Assembly: GCF_019977235.1 (NCBI RefSeq)
Contig: NZ_AP024646.1
Span: 3,472,001 to 3,536,000 of the forward strand
DNA: 64,000 bases
Reading direction: 5' to 3'
Origin: Arthrobacter sp. StoSoilB5
GTDB taxonomy: Bacteria; Actinomycetota; Actinomycetes; Actinomycetales; Micrococcaceae
Shown here: positions 27,167 to 38,106 of the stretch, piece by piece
How positions within the stretch are numbered: position 1 is the first letter of the stretch
How the letters are laid out: every line of letters begins with the position of its first letter
Notes under the pieces: model-generated
Told to the model about the DNA's origin: nothing
The model's input: the letters and a program-made list of their open reading frames with translations, nothing else
The model's database searches: none
Program-made: the position numbers and the translations under genes

Positions 27167-28762
27167 CTAGTCCTCCAGGTCAACCTCGCGGACCATATCG
27201 GCGCCAATTCCTGCCTTGATGGCTTCCAGTACCTGCTGCGGAACGGAGCTGTCGATGGTCAGGAGTGCCAGGACCTGGCCACCCTCGGTCTGGCGCGCAA
27301 CCTGCATGCCACCGATGTTGATGTTGTTCATGCCCAGGATGTGGCCGATGGTGCCAATGACACCGGGACGGTCTGCGTACGCCACGACGACCAAGTGCTC
27401 GCTGATGGGGATTTCCACGTCATAACCGTTGACGCCCACAAGCTTCTCCACTTGCTTGGGACCTGTCAGGGTACCCGCAACGGAAATCTGGGAACCGTCA
27501 CTGAGCGCACCACGGATCGTGAGGACGTTGCGGTAGTCCTCGGCGTCCGGGGTGGTGATAAGGCGCGTATTGATGCCACGCTGCTCGGCGATGACCGGGG
27601 CGTTGACGTAGGAGACCTGCTCCGTGACGACATCAGCGAAGACGCCCTTCAAAGCAGCGAGCTCAAGCACCTTGACGTCCAGTGCGGCAATCTCGCCGGC
27701 AACCTCGACGTCGATCTGGGTGAGCGACGCATGGGTCAGCGCCGTGAAGATCCGGCCGAGCTTTTCGATCAGCGGAATACCCGGGCGGATGTCCGGGGCG
27801 ATCACGCCACCTGCAACGTTCACGGCATCCGGGACGAGCTCGCCAGCCAGGGCAAGCCGAACGGACTTGGCCACCGAGACGCCGGCCTTTTCCTGGGCCT
27901 CGTCAGTGGATGCTCCGAGGTGCGGCGTCACGACGACGTTGTCGAGTTCGAAGAAAGGCAGGTCCGTGCTTGGTTCCTTGACGAAGACGTCCACGCCGGC
28001 ACCGGCAATCTGGCCTTCCTTCAGGGCGATGTAGAGTGCTTCCTCGTCCACCAGGCCACCGCGGGCCACGTTGACGACGTAGGCCGTTTCCTTCATCTTG
28101 CGGAAGGCGTCGGCGCCAAGCATGCCCACGGTCTCGGGGGTCTTTGGCATGTGGATAGTGATGAAGTCAGCGTTTTCCAGGAGTTCATCAAGAGTGACGA
28201 GCTTGACCCCGAGCTGCGCGGCACGAGCGGCCGTAATGTAGGGGTCGTAGGCCAGGATCTCGGTGTCGAAGCCCTGCAGGCGGGCTGCCACAAGGGCACC
28301 GATACGGCCCAGGCCGATGATGCCGATCTTCTTTTCGAAAAGTTCGATGCCCGTGTACTTGGAACGCTTCCACTCACCGTTCTTCAGCGCGGAGCTGGCC
28401 TGGGGAATGTGGCGGGCGAGGCTCAGGATGTGGCCCACCGTAAGCTCGGCCGCTGAAACGATGTTGGACGTTGGGGCGTTGACCACCATGACGCCGGCCT
28501 GCGTTGCGGACTTGATGTCCACGTTGTCCAGTCCCACGCCGGCACGGGCGATGACCTTGAGGTTCTTCGCAGCGGCAATGGCTTCGGCATCAACCTGGGT
28601 AGCCGAACGAACCAGGATTGCGTCGACGTCGGCGATGGCGGACAGCAGCTGGGAACGGTCGGCGCCGTCGGTTTGGCGGATTTCAAAGTCCGGGCCCAAT
28701 GCCTCGACGGTGGCGGGTGAAAGTTCCTCAGCGAGGAGGACGACGGGTTTGGTGGCTGACAC
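27167..28762 (-). CDS. serA: D-3-phosphoglycerate dehydrogenase
   Basis: First enzyme of serine synthesis. 531 residues from the GTG at 28762, matching the long actinobacterial form. An N-terminal NAD-dependent domain carries KIGIIGLGRIG, a catalytic ARGGLVDEEAL/Glu-His pair ends at VVTPHLGASTDEAQ, then comes the intervening ASB domain and a C-terminal ACT domain (VVVAYADRPGVIGTIGHILG) for serine feedback. AAGG lies upstream of the GTG; a TTG at 28786 is less likely. Confidence 0.95.
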   Translation of the reverse strand: MSATKPVVLLAEELSPATVEALGPDFEIRQTDGADRSQLLSAIADVDAILVRSATQVDAEAIAAAKNLKVIARAGVGLDNVDIKSATQAGVMVVNAPTSNIVSAAELTVGHILSLARHIPQASSALKNGEWKRSKYTGIELFEKKIGIIGLGRIGALVAARLQGFDTEILAYDPYITAARAAQLGVKLVTLDELLENADFITIHMPKTPETVGMLGADAFRKMKETAYVVNVARGGLVDEEALYIALKEGQIAGAGVDVFVKEPSTDLPFFELDNVVVTPHLGASTDEAQEKAGVSVAKSVRLALAGELVPDAVNVAGGVIAPDIRPGIPLIEKLGRIFTALTHASLTQIDVEVAGEIAALDVKVLELAALKGVFADVVTEQVSYVNAPVIAEQRGINTRLITTPDAEDYRNVLTIRGALSDGSQISVAGTLTGPKQVEKLVGVNGYDVEIPISEHLVVVAYADRPGVIGTIGHILGMNNINIGGMQVARQTEGGQVLALLTIDSSVPQQVLEAIKAGIGADMVREVDLED

Positions 28763-28962
28763 GGGGTGGCACCTTACTTTGGACAACTTGGGACAGAACT
28801 GGACAAGGAGCGGATGCGGGGCCCGGACACGACGCCGGGACCAGCCCAGAATATCGAACCTGGACAGGGATTCCGGTGCCGGTGAACGATGTTACGGCCG
28901 GGTTGGGGAAGTTGTGAAGAAATTCACAGGACGCCGCATGGGGACGGGCGGCTGCAAACAGC

Positions 28963-28997
28963 GGCGCCCGCCCGGCTTTGTTCGCCGGACGGGCGTC
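28963..28997 (-). terminator. Terminator hairpin after ilvC
   Basis: Near-perfect stem GGCGCCCGCCCGGC / GCCGGACGGGCGTC, about 30 bases past the ilvC stop. The rest of 28763-29028 contains no gene and should hold the serA promoter. Confidence 0.6.
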
Positions 28998-29028
28998 GGT
29001 TTCAGTGCTTGGGGCACTGGCAAAAGGG

Positions 29029-30668
<1,640 letters not shown>

Positions 30669-30670
30669 GC

Positions 30671-32575
30671 CTAGTCCTCCTCTTCCCATTCCGGGGTCAT
30701 GTTGCGGGCAACCTGGATCTGGTCATTGCTGACACCTGCGGGGACCATCGGCCACACCATTGAGTTGGGGCTGACAACGAAATCGATCACCACGGGGCGG
30801 TCGTTGATTTCAAGCGCCTTCTGGATGGTGGCATCGATGTCTTCGTCCCGCTCGCAACGCAATGCGGCACAACCGTAGGCGTCCGCCAGCTTCACGAAGT
30901 CCGGAATGCGGACGGTGTCATGGCCAGTGTTCAGGTCAGTGTTCGAGTAGCGGCCTTCGTAGAACAGTGTCTGCCATTGGCGGACCATGCCCAGCGAGGA
31001 GTTGTTGATGATGGCAACCTTGATGGGGATGTTGTTGATGGCGCACGTTGCCAGTTCCTGATTGGTCATCTGGAAGCAGCCGTCGCCGTCAATGGCCCAG
31101 ACCACGCGGTCCGGTTCGCCAACCTTGGCACCCATCGCTGCAGGAACCGAGTATCCCATGGTTCCGGCTCCCCCGGAGTTCAGCCAGGCGTGGGGGCGCT
31201 CGTACTTGATGAACTGCGCAGCCCACATCTGGTGCTGGCCCACTCCGGCCACGTAGATACCTTCCGGACCTGTGAGCTCGCCAATGCGCTTGATGACGCG
31301 CTGCGGGGCCGACAATCCGTCCTCGGGCTCAGTCCAGCCCAAGGGGTAGGTGTCCCGCAGGTTGCCCAGGAACGCCCACCAGGCGTCAAGGTCGGGTGCG
31401 CCGCTTTGCTCAAACTGCGTCTTAACGGCCTCGGTCAGTTCAGGAATGATCTCCTTCACTGAACCAACAATGGGGACATCGGCAGTCCGGTTCTTGGAGA
31501 TTTCCGCGGGATCGATGTCTGCGTGGATCACCTTGGCGAAAGGAGCGAACGTCTTCAACACACCCGTGACGCGGTCATCGAACCGGGCACCGAGGGTGAT
31601 GAGGAGGTCTGCCTGCTGCAGGGCGGTGACTGCGGATACTGAACCGTGCATGCCCGGCATTCCAACATGGAGTGGATGCGAGTCAGGGAAGGCCCCGCGG
31701 GCCATCAGGGTAGTGACTACCGGCGCTCCGGTTGCCAGCGCCAGTTCCATGAGTTCTGCAGAGGCGTGTCCCTTGACCACACCGCCACCCACGTAGAGAA
31801 CGGGCTTGCTGGAGGCAGCGATCAACTTTGCGGCTTCGCGGACTTGCTTGCTATGGCCACGGACCACGGGACGGTAGCCCGGCAAGTCCACCTTCGGAGG
31901 CCAAGAGAAGGTCATCTGGCCAACCTGGGCATCCTTGGCAATGTCCACGAGGACGGGTCCTGGACGGCCGGTGGAAGCAAGATGGAAAGCTTCTGCCATG
32001 ACATGCGGGATGTCATTGGGGTCGGTCACCAGGAAGGAGTGCTTGGTGATGGGCATCGTGATGCCCACGATGTCCGCTTCCTGGAATGCGTCCGTACCAA
32101 TGACGCCACTGGCGACCTGGCCGGTAATGGCCACCATCGGCACGGAGTCCATGTGGGCATCCATGATGGCGGTAACGAGGTTGGTGGCACCGGGTCCCGA
32201 GGTGGCGATGCAAACGCCAACCCGTCCGGTAACCATGGCGTAGCCTTGCGCGGCGTGGCCGGCTCCCTGTTCGTGACGGACCAGGATGTGATTCATGCTG
32301 GAGGCCATCAAGGGGTCGTAGGTGGGCAGGATCGCGCCACCGGGCAAACCGAAAATATCGTCCACGCCGAGTTCTTCGAGCGAACGGACAATTGCTTGCG
32401 AGCCGGTCATCACCGTTGGGGGTACAACGTTGTTCGGCCCAAGTACAGGAGAGAGAGGTGCAGCAGTGTCGACGACGACGGCTTCAGCCGTACGGTCGAC
32501 CTTTTCCGGAGCCTTTGGGGCTCCAGCGGACTTTGCAGCCATCAGCGAGGGGCTGATCGGCGATCCTTTGCTCAT
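30671..32575 (-). CDS. ilvB: Acetolactate synthase large (catalytic) subunit
   Basis: Thiamine-diphosphate enzyme of 634 residues making acetolactate and acetohydroxybutyrate. The catalytic Glu sits in [16 protein letters not shown], the FAD/TPP middle region is present, and the TPP motif runs [19 protein letters not shown]. An about 50-residue N-terminal extension precedes the catalytic fold. AAGGAAGAG upstream supports the ATG. It is preceded by a leader peptide and attenuator and followed by ilvN. Confidence 0.97.
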   Translation of the reverse strand: MSKGSPISPSLMAAKSAGAPKAPEKVDRTAEAVVVDTAAPLSPVLGPNNVVPPTVMTGSQAIVRSLEELGVDDIFGLPGGAILPTYDPLMASSMNHILVRHEQGAGHAAQGYAMVTGRVGVCIATSGPGATNLVTAIMDAHMDSVPMVAITGQVASGVIGTDAFQEADIVGITMPITKHSFLVTDPNDIPHVMAEAFHLASTGRPGPVLVDIAKDAQVGQMTFSWPPKVDLPGYRPVVRGHSKQVREAAKLIAASSKPVLYVGGGVVKGHASAELMELALATGAPVVTTLMARGAFPDSHPLHVGMPGMHGSVSAVTALQQADLLITLGARFDDRVTGVLKTFAPFAKVIHADIDPAEISKNRTADVPIVGSVKEIIPELTEAVKTQFEQSGAPDLDAWWAFLGNLRDTYPLGWTEPEDGLSAPQRVIKRIGELTGPEGIYVAGVGQHQMWAAQFIKYERPHAWLNSGGAGTMGYSVPAAMGAKVGEPDRVVWAIDGDGCFQMTNQELATCAINNIPIKVAIINNSSLGMVRQWQTLFYEGRYSNTDLNTGHDTVRIPDFVKLADAYGCAALRCERDEDIDATIQKALEINDRPVVIDFVVSPNSMVWPMVPAGVSNDQIQVARNMTPEWEEED

Positions 32576-32678
32576 CGGACTCTTCCTTAGTGGATCTTCA
32601 ATTGATGGGTCTTGCTTCTTGGTACTGCTTCACTGCTTTGCGCATTGCACGCGGTCACACCGAGCGACCGCGGGTAAT

Positions 32679-32715
32679 AAAAAAACCCCTCAGCCTTCCG
32701 GCTTTTCGAGGGGTT
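32679..32715 (-). terminator. Attenuator terminator of ilvBNC
   Basis: Stem AACCCCTC (32684-32691) / GAGGGGTT (32708-32715), with a small inner AGCC-TTCC-GGCT, followed on the minus strand by a run of seven U residues. It lies between the leader peptide and ilvB, about 100 bases before the ilvB start, so it must be bypassed for ilvBNC expression. Confidence 0.9.
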
Positions 32716-32787
32716 GCGCGTGACAGTTCGTTACCAGTCGGGCTAAGCCACGCGCTTGGTAAGTACGACGACGCCGACGGTAACGAA
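32716..32787 (-). promoter_or_regulatory. Alternative pairing segments of the ilvBNC attenuator
   Basis: Two complementary pairs are visible. Within the leader, TTCGTTACC (minus strand of 32779-32787) matches GGTAACGAA (minus of 32727-32735), nine bases. The leader end GCGCGTG (minus of 32749-32755) matches CACGCGC (minus of 32716-32722), which abuts the terminator stem. These are the expected elements of a ribosome-position-dependent pause/antiterminator switch; which pair does what is inference. Confidence 0.65.
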
Positions 32788-32796
32788 TGAGATCAT
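32743..32796 (-). CDS. ilvBNC leader peptide
   Basis: 17-codon reading frame MISFVTVGVVVLTKRVA ending in TAG. Six of 17 residues are valine, with one leucine and one isoleucine, and three valines are consecutive (GTC GTC GTA). It precedes a complementary-stem region and a U-run terminator upstream of ilvB, as in the described C. glutamicum ilvBNC attenuator. Stalling on scarce Val-tRNA would favour read-through. No strong Shine-Dalgarno; it may be leaderless. Confidence 0.85.
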   Translation of the reverse strand: MISFVTVGVVVLTKRVA

Positions 32797-32802
32797 GCGT
32801 TC

Positions 32803-32832
32803 AGTGTTCCCTCTAAATGAGATACGTGTCAA
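32803..32832 (-). promoter_or_regulatory. ilvBNC promoter
   Basis: Minus strand TTGACA (32832-32827) and AACACT (32808-32803) are 18 bases apart. The -10 box ends 6 bases before the leader-peptide ATG, consistent with a leaderless leader peptide. The -35 is consensus; the -10 is weak, as expected for an activated promoter. Confidence 0.55.
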
Positions 32833-32852
32833 TTGACCACTATCGTATCTCA
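32818..32852. promoter_or_regulatory. Candidate operator at the ilvBNC promoter
   Basis: Perfect 9-base inverted repeat TGAGATACG (32818-32826) / CGTATCTCA (32844-32852) with a 17-base spacer that contains the -35 box. The TGAGATA half resembles the TGAGA/TCTCA arms next to the IclR gene at 4372-4386, suggesting a shared regulator (inference). Remaining bases of 32576-32920 hold no other gene. Confidence 0.55.
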
Positions 32853-32920
32853 CCATATGGACAGCGGTGTCCGCCCATCGGACTCCCCTGCCCAAAGGCA
32901 GGCGGAGTCCGAGGCAGGCA

Positions 32921-34642
32921 TCACCCGCAGTAAGCGCCGGTCGAGGCGCTGTGGACCAACTTTGCGTACTTGGCCAGGACCCCCTTGGTGAACTTTGCCG
33001 GCAGCGGCTCCCAGCCGACCTTGCGGGCTTCAAGCTCAGATTCGTCCACCAGGAGGTCGAACGAACGTGCCGCGATGTCCACACGAATGCGGTCGCCGTC
33101 CTGGACGAAGGCGATGGGACCGCCGTCGACCGCTTCAGGCGCAACGTGGCCGATGCACAAACCGGTGGTACCGCCGGAGAAGCGCCCATCAGTCAGAAGC
33201 AGCACATCCTTGCCCAGGCCTGCGCCCTTGATGGCACCGGTAATCGCGAGCATTTCGCGCATGCCCGGACCGCCCTTTGGTCCTTCATAGCGGATGACCA
33301 CGACGTCGCCCTTGTGGATCTCGCCATTGTCGAGTGCATTCAGGGCCCCTTGCTCGCGCTCGAAGACGCGGGCTGTGCCCTCAAAGACATCCGCGTCGAA
33401 GCCGGCGCTCTTCACCACGGCCCCTTCCGGAGCCATGGTGCCGTGAAGGATGGTGATGCCACCAGTCTTGTGGATGGGGTTGTCCAGTGCCCGGAGAATC
33501 TTGCCGTCGAGGTCCGGCGGGTTGATCGAGGCGAGGTTCTCCGCAAGCGTCTTGCCGGTGACGGTGAGGCAGTCACCGTGCAGCAGACCGGCGTCGAGCA
33601 GTGCCTTCATGATGACCGGAACGCCACCGATCCTGTCCACGTCAGTCATGACGTAGCGGCCGAACGGCTTGAGGTCGCCAAGGTGCGGGATCTTGTCACC
33701 GATACGGTTGAAATCGTCCAGCGTCAGTTCCACCTCGGCCTCGCGCGCGATAGCCAACAGGTGCAGCACCGCGTTGGTGGAACCACCGAAGGCCATGGTG
33801 ACGGCGATGGCATTCTCGAAAGCCTTCTTCGTCATGATGTCGCGGGCGGTGATGCCCAGGCGGAGCAGGTTTACCACCGCTTCGCCGGACTTGCGTGCAA
33901 ACTCATCACGACGGCGGTCGGCCGAGGGTGGGGCGGCTGAACCCGGAAGGGACATGCCCAGCGCCTCGCCAATGCAGGCCATGGTGTTCGCAGTGTACAT
34001 ACCGCCGCAAGCGCCTTCGCCCGGGCAAATTGCCTTTTCGATACGGTCAAGGTCTTCGCGGCTCATCTTGCCTGCGGCGCAGGCACCAACAGCCTCGAAG
34101 GCATCGATCAGGGTGACTTCCTTCTCGGAGCCGTCCTCAAGCTTGACCCAGCCGGGCATGATCGAGCCCGCGTAGAGGAAGACGCTGGCGAGGTCCAGCC
34201 GGGCGGCAGCCATCAGCATTCCGGGGAGGGATTTGTCGCAACCAGCCAGGAGGACAGAACCATCGATGCGCTCGGCCTGCATGACGGTCTCCACGGAGTC
34301 AGCAATGACTTCACGTGAGACCAAGGAGAAGTGCATGCCCTCGTGGCCCATGGAAATACCATCCGAGACGGAGATGGTGCCGAACTGCATGGGGAATCCA
34401 CCGCCTGCGTGGACGCCTTCCTTGGCACCCTGGGCAAGACGGTTGAGGGAGAGGTTGCAAGGCGTAATTTCGTTCCAGGAACTGGCTACACCAATTTGCG
34501 GTTTGGCGAAATCGTCATCCCCCATCCCAACGGCACGGAACATACCACGCGCGGGCGCGGCGTGAATTCCGTCGGTTACGACCCTGCTGCGGGGCTTGAT
34601 GTCCGGTTTGGTATCTGTCGCAATTTGGGTGGCGTCGCTCAT
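32921..34642 (-). CDS. ilvD: Dihydroxy-acid dehydratase
   Basis: Fe-S dehydratase of isoleucine/valine synthesis, 573 residues. Cluster cysteines lie in [22 protein letters not shown] and [14 protein letters not shown]. The C-terminal swivel domain has [16 protein letters not shown]. The frame remains open far upstream to 35476, but that extension is antisense to the next gene. Homology begins near [10 protein letters not shown], so the ATG at 34642 is chosen. A TAGACT box 7 bases upstream and no Shine-Dalgarno point to a leaderless mRNA. Confidence 0.96.
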   Translation of the reverse strand: MSDATQIATDTKPDIKPRSRVVTDGIHAAPARGMFRAVGMGDDDFAKPQIGVASSWNEITPCNLSLNRLAQGAKEGVHAGGGFPMQFGTISVSDGISMGHEGMHFSLVSREVIADSVETVMQAERIDGSVLLAGCDKSLPGMLMAAARLDLASVFLYAGSIMPGWVKLEDGSEKEVTLIDAFEAVGACAAGKMSREDLDRIEKAICPGEGACGGMYTANTMACIGEALGMSLPGSAAPPSADRRRDEFARKSGEAVVNLLRLGITARDIMTKKAFENAIAVTMAFGGSTNAVLHLLAIAREAEVELTLDDFNRIGDKIPHLGDLKPFGRYVMTDVDRIGGVPVIMKALLDAGLLHGDCLTVTGKTLAENLASINPPDLDGKILRALDNPIHKTGGITILHGTMAPEGAVVKSAGFDADVFEGTARVFEREQGALNALDNGEIHKGDVVVIRYEGPKGGPGMREMLAITGAIKGAGLGKDVLLLTDGRFSGGTTGLCIGHVAPEAVDGGPIAFVQDGDRIRVDIAARSFDLLVDESELEARKVGWEPLPAKFTKGVLAKYAKLVHSASTGAYCG

Positions 34643-34649
34643 GTTCCAA

Positions 34650-34655
34650 AGTCTA
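34650..34655 (-). promoter_or_regulatory. -10 box of ilvD, leaderless type
   Basis: Minus-strand TAGACT ends 7 bases before the ATG with no ribosome-binding site between. The gap 34643-34871 between divergent ilvD and the sunset-domain gene shows no other gene. Confidence 0.4.
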
Positions 34656-34871
34656 TGTGTCCACGGCAGCGGCCTACGACGTAATCGGCCCGGGTTAAGC
34701 ACCAAGAGAAGAATATTTCCTCTTCCCCGACGGAAAACCGGCCATTTCCACGAGAACACCAACTGCATCACAACCGGCGGTGGACCGCGCCTAAACGCTG
34801 GACACCCCATTAACAGCCACGTAACGTCGGAAATACCACTAACTGCACCCTGTGAGCAGAAGGGCCTCACC

Positions 34872-35840
34872 ATGGACTGGTTGATTTGGGTCATTGTTAT
34901 TGTGCTGATCGTCGCGATTGTTTGGTGGCTCCTGAGCCGCAACAACACCAGGAATTCACCTACTGCACCGTTAGGCGATACCCATAGCACCGGGACTCCG
35001 GGCCGGCCGGGCACCACCGCTCCCGCCGCCATGGAACCCAGCGACGCGATGCCCATGCCTGATACAGCTACGGCCGTGGCAGGCGTAGCAGGCTTGGCTG
35101 GCGTCACGAATATGGGGAAGGCAGCGGCCGAGGGCAGCGGCCCCACCGAATCCAGTATGGAATCACGCGTAGAAGCAGAAGCACACGCCGGACCACCCGT
35201 GGACGAACCTGTCATTGAAACGCCTGAGGTGGAGGAGCCCGTAGTCGACGAACCGGTGGTGGATTCGGACGCACAGGTCACAGCCGGGGACGTCGATGAC
35301 TGGGAGGCTGCCGGGACGCCGCCATCCGCACCCATGGTGGCGGAGCCCACTGTTTCCGAGCCCGCCATTTCCGATCCCGCTGTTGCCGAACCCGCGGACG
35401 GGGTCACAGCGGATGACGTAACGCGTGCCGATGACACGTCAAAAATGGATGAGGCACGAGACAGTGCCGCAGACAAGGCAGAGTGGGAATCCTCGTGGAC
35501 CGATGCAGGCGGAACCCCGATTCACCATCACGAATATACAGACCCGCACTCGGCCACGCTGGCTGGTGCCGAGACCGCGGCCTCTGAAATGGCCGACGAC
35601 GATTCAACCGCCCCAACAGGCCATCTGGCCGCGGAGCATCCATACGGGGTTGGCTCCGCAGGAGCCGCAGCGGACGGCAGTGGCCCCGATGGCTATCCAG
35701 TCAAGGCCGATGCCGCGACCATGACCTATCACGATGAAGATACCGCCGGCTACGACGAAGCCAGCGCCGATGTCTGGTTTGAATCGGCCGCACACGCGGA
35801 AGCGGCCGGATTCCGCCCCCCGCCGCGCAACAGGCACTAA
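34872..35840 (+). CDS. Membrane-anchored acidic protein with C-terminal sunset domain
   Basis: 322 residues. An N-terminal helix [19 protein letters not shown] is followed by a long, disordered, acidic linker rich in Glu-Pro-Val repeats ([19 protein letters not shown] at about 115-133). The C-terminal domain from about 256 ([21 protein letters not shown], then [16 protein letters not shown] near 300-316) matches the sunset domain seen in mycobacterial ArfC. Molecular role unknown. The ATG at 34872 follows AGAAGGGCC. The stop codon lies inside a 16-base tandem duplication. Confidence 0.8.
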   Translation: MDWLIWVIVIVLIVAIVWWLLSRNNTRNSPTAPLGDTHSTGTPGRPGTTAPAAMEPSDAMPMPDTATAVAGVAGLAGVTNMGKAAAEGSGPTESSMESRVEAEAHAGPPVDEPVIETPEVEEPVVDEPVVDSDAQVTAGDVDDWEAAGTPPSAPMVAEPTVSEPAISDPAVAEPADGVTADDVTRADDTSKMDEARDSAADKAEWESSWTDAGGTPIHHHEYTDPHSATLAGAETAASEMADDDSTAPTGHLAAEHPYGVGSAGAAADGSGPDGYPVKADAATMTYHDEDTAGYDEASADVWFESAAHAEAAGFRPPPRNRH

Positions 35841-35862
35841 ACCGGACAGGCACTAAACCGGA
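35831..35862. repeat. 16-base perfect tandem duplication across a stop codon
   Basis: CAGGCACTAAACCGGA occurs twice in a row (35831-35846, 35847-35862). The TAA stop of the sunset-domain gene lies in the first copy. Confidence 0.9.
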
Positions 35863-35907
35863 CAATTACTGATTCAGTTTCGGGGATCGTTCGCGGGAGA
35901 GCGCGAT

Positions 35908-37113
35908 ATGGACAGGCTTCCAGGAGAGGCAGGCGGCCGGCTTGCTGCCGGTTTCTGCCGGGTACCTGCCAGTGGTGCAGTAATGCCGGTTCGTGCCGTA
36001 GCGCTTCTACTGCCGGTATTTCTTCTGGCAGCTTGCACGGGTAGTCCGTCATCACCCGGGCCGGCAGCCACGCCTGATGGCCCCATCAGTTCCAGCGTCT
36101 CCGTATCGCCGGGGACTGGGACCGGATCGGCGTCGGCGCCAGCTGTTCCAGGAAAACTGGACGTACAGCAAAAGCTCGACGTCGGTCTACAGCTGCCGTG
36201 GTCCGTCGTCTTCCTGCCGGACGGCACAGCGGTGATATCCGAACGTGATTCGGCCCAGGTCAAGAGCATTCGTGATGGCCGGGCTACAACCATGGGCGAG
36301 GTTGCCGGCGTCGAACCTGGTGGTGAAGGCGGGCTGCTGGGCCTTGCACTGTCTCCTGGGTTCACCACCGACCGTTGGCTCTACGCCTATTTCACGTCAG
36401 CCACCGACAACCGGATCGCCAGAATGCGCTTGTCGGAAGAGCCAGGAGGCAAGTTGATCCTGGGCGGCCCTGAAGTGGTCTTTTCCGGAATATCGAAGGC
36501 TTCAACCCACAACGGCGGGCGGATCCGCTTCGGCCCTGACGGGTTCCTTTACGTAGGCACCGGCGATTCGCAGCGACGGGAACAACCCCAGGATACGAAC
36601 GCCTTGGGCGGGAAGATCCTCCGCCTAACTCCCGAAGGACGCCCCGCTCCGGGCAACCCGTTCGGCGACAACCCCGTCTATAGCTATGGACACCGGAACG
36701 TTCAGGGTTTGGCATGGGACAGTGAAGGGAGGTTGTGGGCCAGCGAGTTTGGTCCGGACGTGGACGACGAATTGAACCTGATCACCCCTGGCGGTAACTA
36801 CGGTTGGCCCACCGTGACAGGCGCCCCGGGCCGGAACGGCCTCATTGACGCCAAAGTTGTGTGGCCTTCAACCGCTGACGCGTCGCCCAGCGGATTGGAA
36901 ATTGCCGACGGCATGGCCTACACCGGAGCCCTTCGTGGCCAACGGCTTTGGGCCGTGCCGCTCAACGGCGACAAAGCCGGTACACCTGTGGCTTACTTCA
37001 CAGGCGAGTACGGCCGGCTGAGGGACGTCGCCAGGGCTCCTGATGGGACGTTGTGGGTCCTCAGCAACAACAGAAACCCTGATTTTGCGCTGATTTTGCG
37101 GCCCCACCCGTGA
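35908..37113 (+). CDS. PQQ-dependent sugar dehydrogenase-like lipoprotein
   Basis: 401 residues of the glucose/sorbosone dehydrogenase beta-propeller family, exported. The lipobox LLAAC at about residues 39-43 is followed by a Ser/Pro/Gly-rich tether. Family motifs include GGEGGLLGLALSPGF, HNGGRIRFGPDGFLYVGTGD, YSYGHRNVQGLAWD and SEFGPDVDDELNLITPGGNYGWP. GGGAG upstream supports the ATG at 35908, but this gives a long n-region; the ATG at 35983 gives a normal signal peptide. Cofactor and substrate are inferred. Confidence 0.9.
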   Translation: MDRLPGEAGGRLAAGFCRVPASGAVMPVRAVALLLPVFLLAACTGSPSSPGPAATPDGPISSSVSVSPGTGTGSASAPAVPGKLDVQQKLDVGLQLPWSVVFLPDGTAVISERDSAQVKSIRDGRATTMGEVAGVEPGGEGGLLGLALSPGFTTDRWLYAYFTSATDNRIARMRLSEEPGGKLILGGPEVVFSGISKASTHNGGRIRFGPDGFLYVGTGDSQRREQPQDTNALGGKILRLTPEGRPAPGNPFGDNPVYSYGHRNVQGLAWDSEGRLWASEFGPDVDDELNLITPGGNYGWPTVTGAPGRNGLIDAKVVWPSTADASPSGLEIADGMAYTGALRGQRLWAVPLNGDKAGTPVAYFTGEYGRLRDVARAPDGTLWVLSNNRNPDFALILRPHP

Positions 37114-37138
37114 AGCAACAAGCCTCGGCGCCGCCGAT

Positions 37139-37167
37139 TTCCCTCATCCGCTGAAGTCGTGTAGAGT
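37139..37167 (+). promoter_or_regulatory. Promoter of tRNA-Lys copy 1
   Basis: TAGAGT at 37162-37167 followed by a TGTCGTTGCGGA block that is identical in the second copy. The -35 (TTCCCT, 17 bases upstream) is weak. Confidence 0.45.
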
Positions 37168-37230
37168 TACTTGTCGTTGCGGAGATCGCCGAGGGAAACA
37201 AAGCCATCGGGTTGGTCGAAATCAACAGCT

Positions 37231-37303
37231 GCACCTCTAGCTCAACTGGCAGAGCAATTGACTCTTAATCAATGGGTTCCGGGTTCGAGTCCCGGGGGGT
37301 GCA
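37231..37303 (+). tRNA. tRNA-Lys (anticodon CTT), copy 1
   Basis: 73-base cloverleaf. Acceptor GCACCTC pairs with GGGGTGC, anticodon loop CTCTTAA reads CTT, and the T-arm is CCGGGTTCGAGTCCCGG. The genome encodes CCA directly after (37304-37306), unlike copy 2. Terminator follows at 37311. Confidence 0.96.
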
Positions 37304-37310
37304 CCAAGGA

Positions 37311-37347
37311 AAGGCCTTGGAGTGATATTCACTCCAAGGCCTTTTTT
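37311..37347 (+). terminator. Terminator after tRNA-Lys copy 1
   Basis: Perfect 15-base stem AAGGCCTTGGAGTGA / TCACTCCAAGGCCTT with a TAT loop and a run of six T. Confidence 0.95.
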
Positions 37348-37410
37348 CGTTGCCTTTGTCCTGCTCGAACACCACTCTTCGTGCAATACATCATGCTGGA
37401 ATAATTCTGG

Positions 37411-37439
37411 TTAGTCACCGGCAAAAAGTGGTGTAGAGT
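37411..37439 (+). promoter_or_regulatory. Promoter of tRNA-Lys copy 2
   Basis: TTAGTC (37411-37416), 17-base spacer, TAGAGT (37434-37439), then the conserved TGTCGTTGCGGA block shared with copy 1. Confidence 0.5.
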
Positions 37440-37500
37440 TATCTGTCGTTGCGGACGTCAATGGGGAATATGATTCCCTGGATTGACCGAATCAATAGCT

Positions 37501-37573
37501 GCACCTCTAGCTCAACTGGCAGAGCAATTGACTCTTAATCAATGGGTTCCGGGTTCGAGTCCCGGGGGGTGCA
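37501..37573 (+). tRNA. tRNA-Lys (anticodon CTT), copy 2
   Basis: Identical to copy 1 over all 73 bases, but followed by CAG rather than CCA, so CCA must be added enzymatically. It has its own promoter and terminator. Confidence 0.96.
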
Positions 37574-37580
37574 CAGAAAG

Positions 37581-37620
37581 GAAAGGCTCCGGATCGTTGC
37601 GACGATCCGGAGCCTTTCTG
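37581..37620 (+). terminator. Terminator after tRNA-Lys copy 2
   Basis: Perfect 17-base stem GAAAGGCTCCGGATCGT / ACGATCCGGAGCCTTTC with a 4-base loop (37598-37601). Also positioned to stop the convergent MarR transcript. Confidence 0.9.
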
Positions 37621-37641
37621 CTTCCTCGGGCGGGTCGGCCC

Positions 37642-38100
37642 TCAGGCCGGAGGGTTGGAGTCCCCTGCCGGGCGGTCAAGCGCGGGTATCCCGGCAAGTC
37701 CCCGTACCACGGTCCTAAGTTCCTCCCGCAGCCGGGCGGTATCTACCTCAACCGGTGCGAGCACGTCCTGCTCAAGTCGCACCGCTTCGGCCAAAGCTGC
37801 GGAGCCTGCGTCTGTAAGCGTCACAACGTGGCTGCGACGATCCGAATCGCTTCGCTGACGGCTCACGTGTCCATGCAGTTCAAGCCTTGCAAGTGTGGTG
37901 CCCATGGTCTGCGCCTTGACCCTTGCAACTTCAGCCAACGCCGCCTGCGTGATGGGCCCCTTCGCAGCAAGGACTTCCATGGCGATAACGCCGGCATGCG
38001 TCAGTCCGATGTTCTTCAATTTTTCATTCCACGAGATTTCCACGAGTCGCGCTGCCGTTGATAGCAATCGCGTGGTGGGCCATCTCTCCATATCTGGCAT
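37642..38100 (-). CDS. MarR-family transcriptional regulator
   Basis: 152 residues from the ATG at 38100. Winged-helix core: KGPITQAALAEVARVKAQTMGTTLARLELHGHVSRQ, then the wing SDSDRRSHVVTLTDAG. A TATACT -10 box ends 6 bases before this ATG and no Shine-Dalgarno exists, indicating a leaderless mRNA and ruling against longer frames. Divergent from the peroxiredoxin gene, suggesting an oxidative or drug-responsive regulator of it (inference). Confidence 0.88.
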   Translation of the reverse strand: MPDMERWPTTRLLSTAARLVEISWNEKLKNIGLTHAGVIAMEVLAAKGPITQAALAEVARVKAQTMGTTLARLELHGHVSRQRSDSDRRSHVVTLTDAGSAALAEAVRLEQDVLAPVEVDTARLREELRTVVRGLAGIPALDRPAGDSNPPA

Positions 38101-38106
38101 GCCGCC

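Noticed and set aside
34643..35476. Upstream extension of the ilvD frame to about 851 residues
   Set aside because: The extra 278 residues are low-complexity Ser/Thr/Gly sequence antisense to the sunset-domain gene. IlvD homology starts at the ATG at 34642, which has its own promoter box.
35841..35907. Possible small gene between the sunset-domain gene and the sugar dehydrogenase
   Set aside because: Only the duplicated 16-mer and a ribosome-binding site are present; no start-to-stop frame of useful length.
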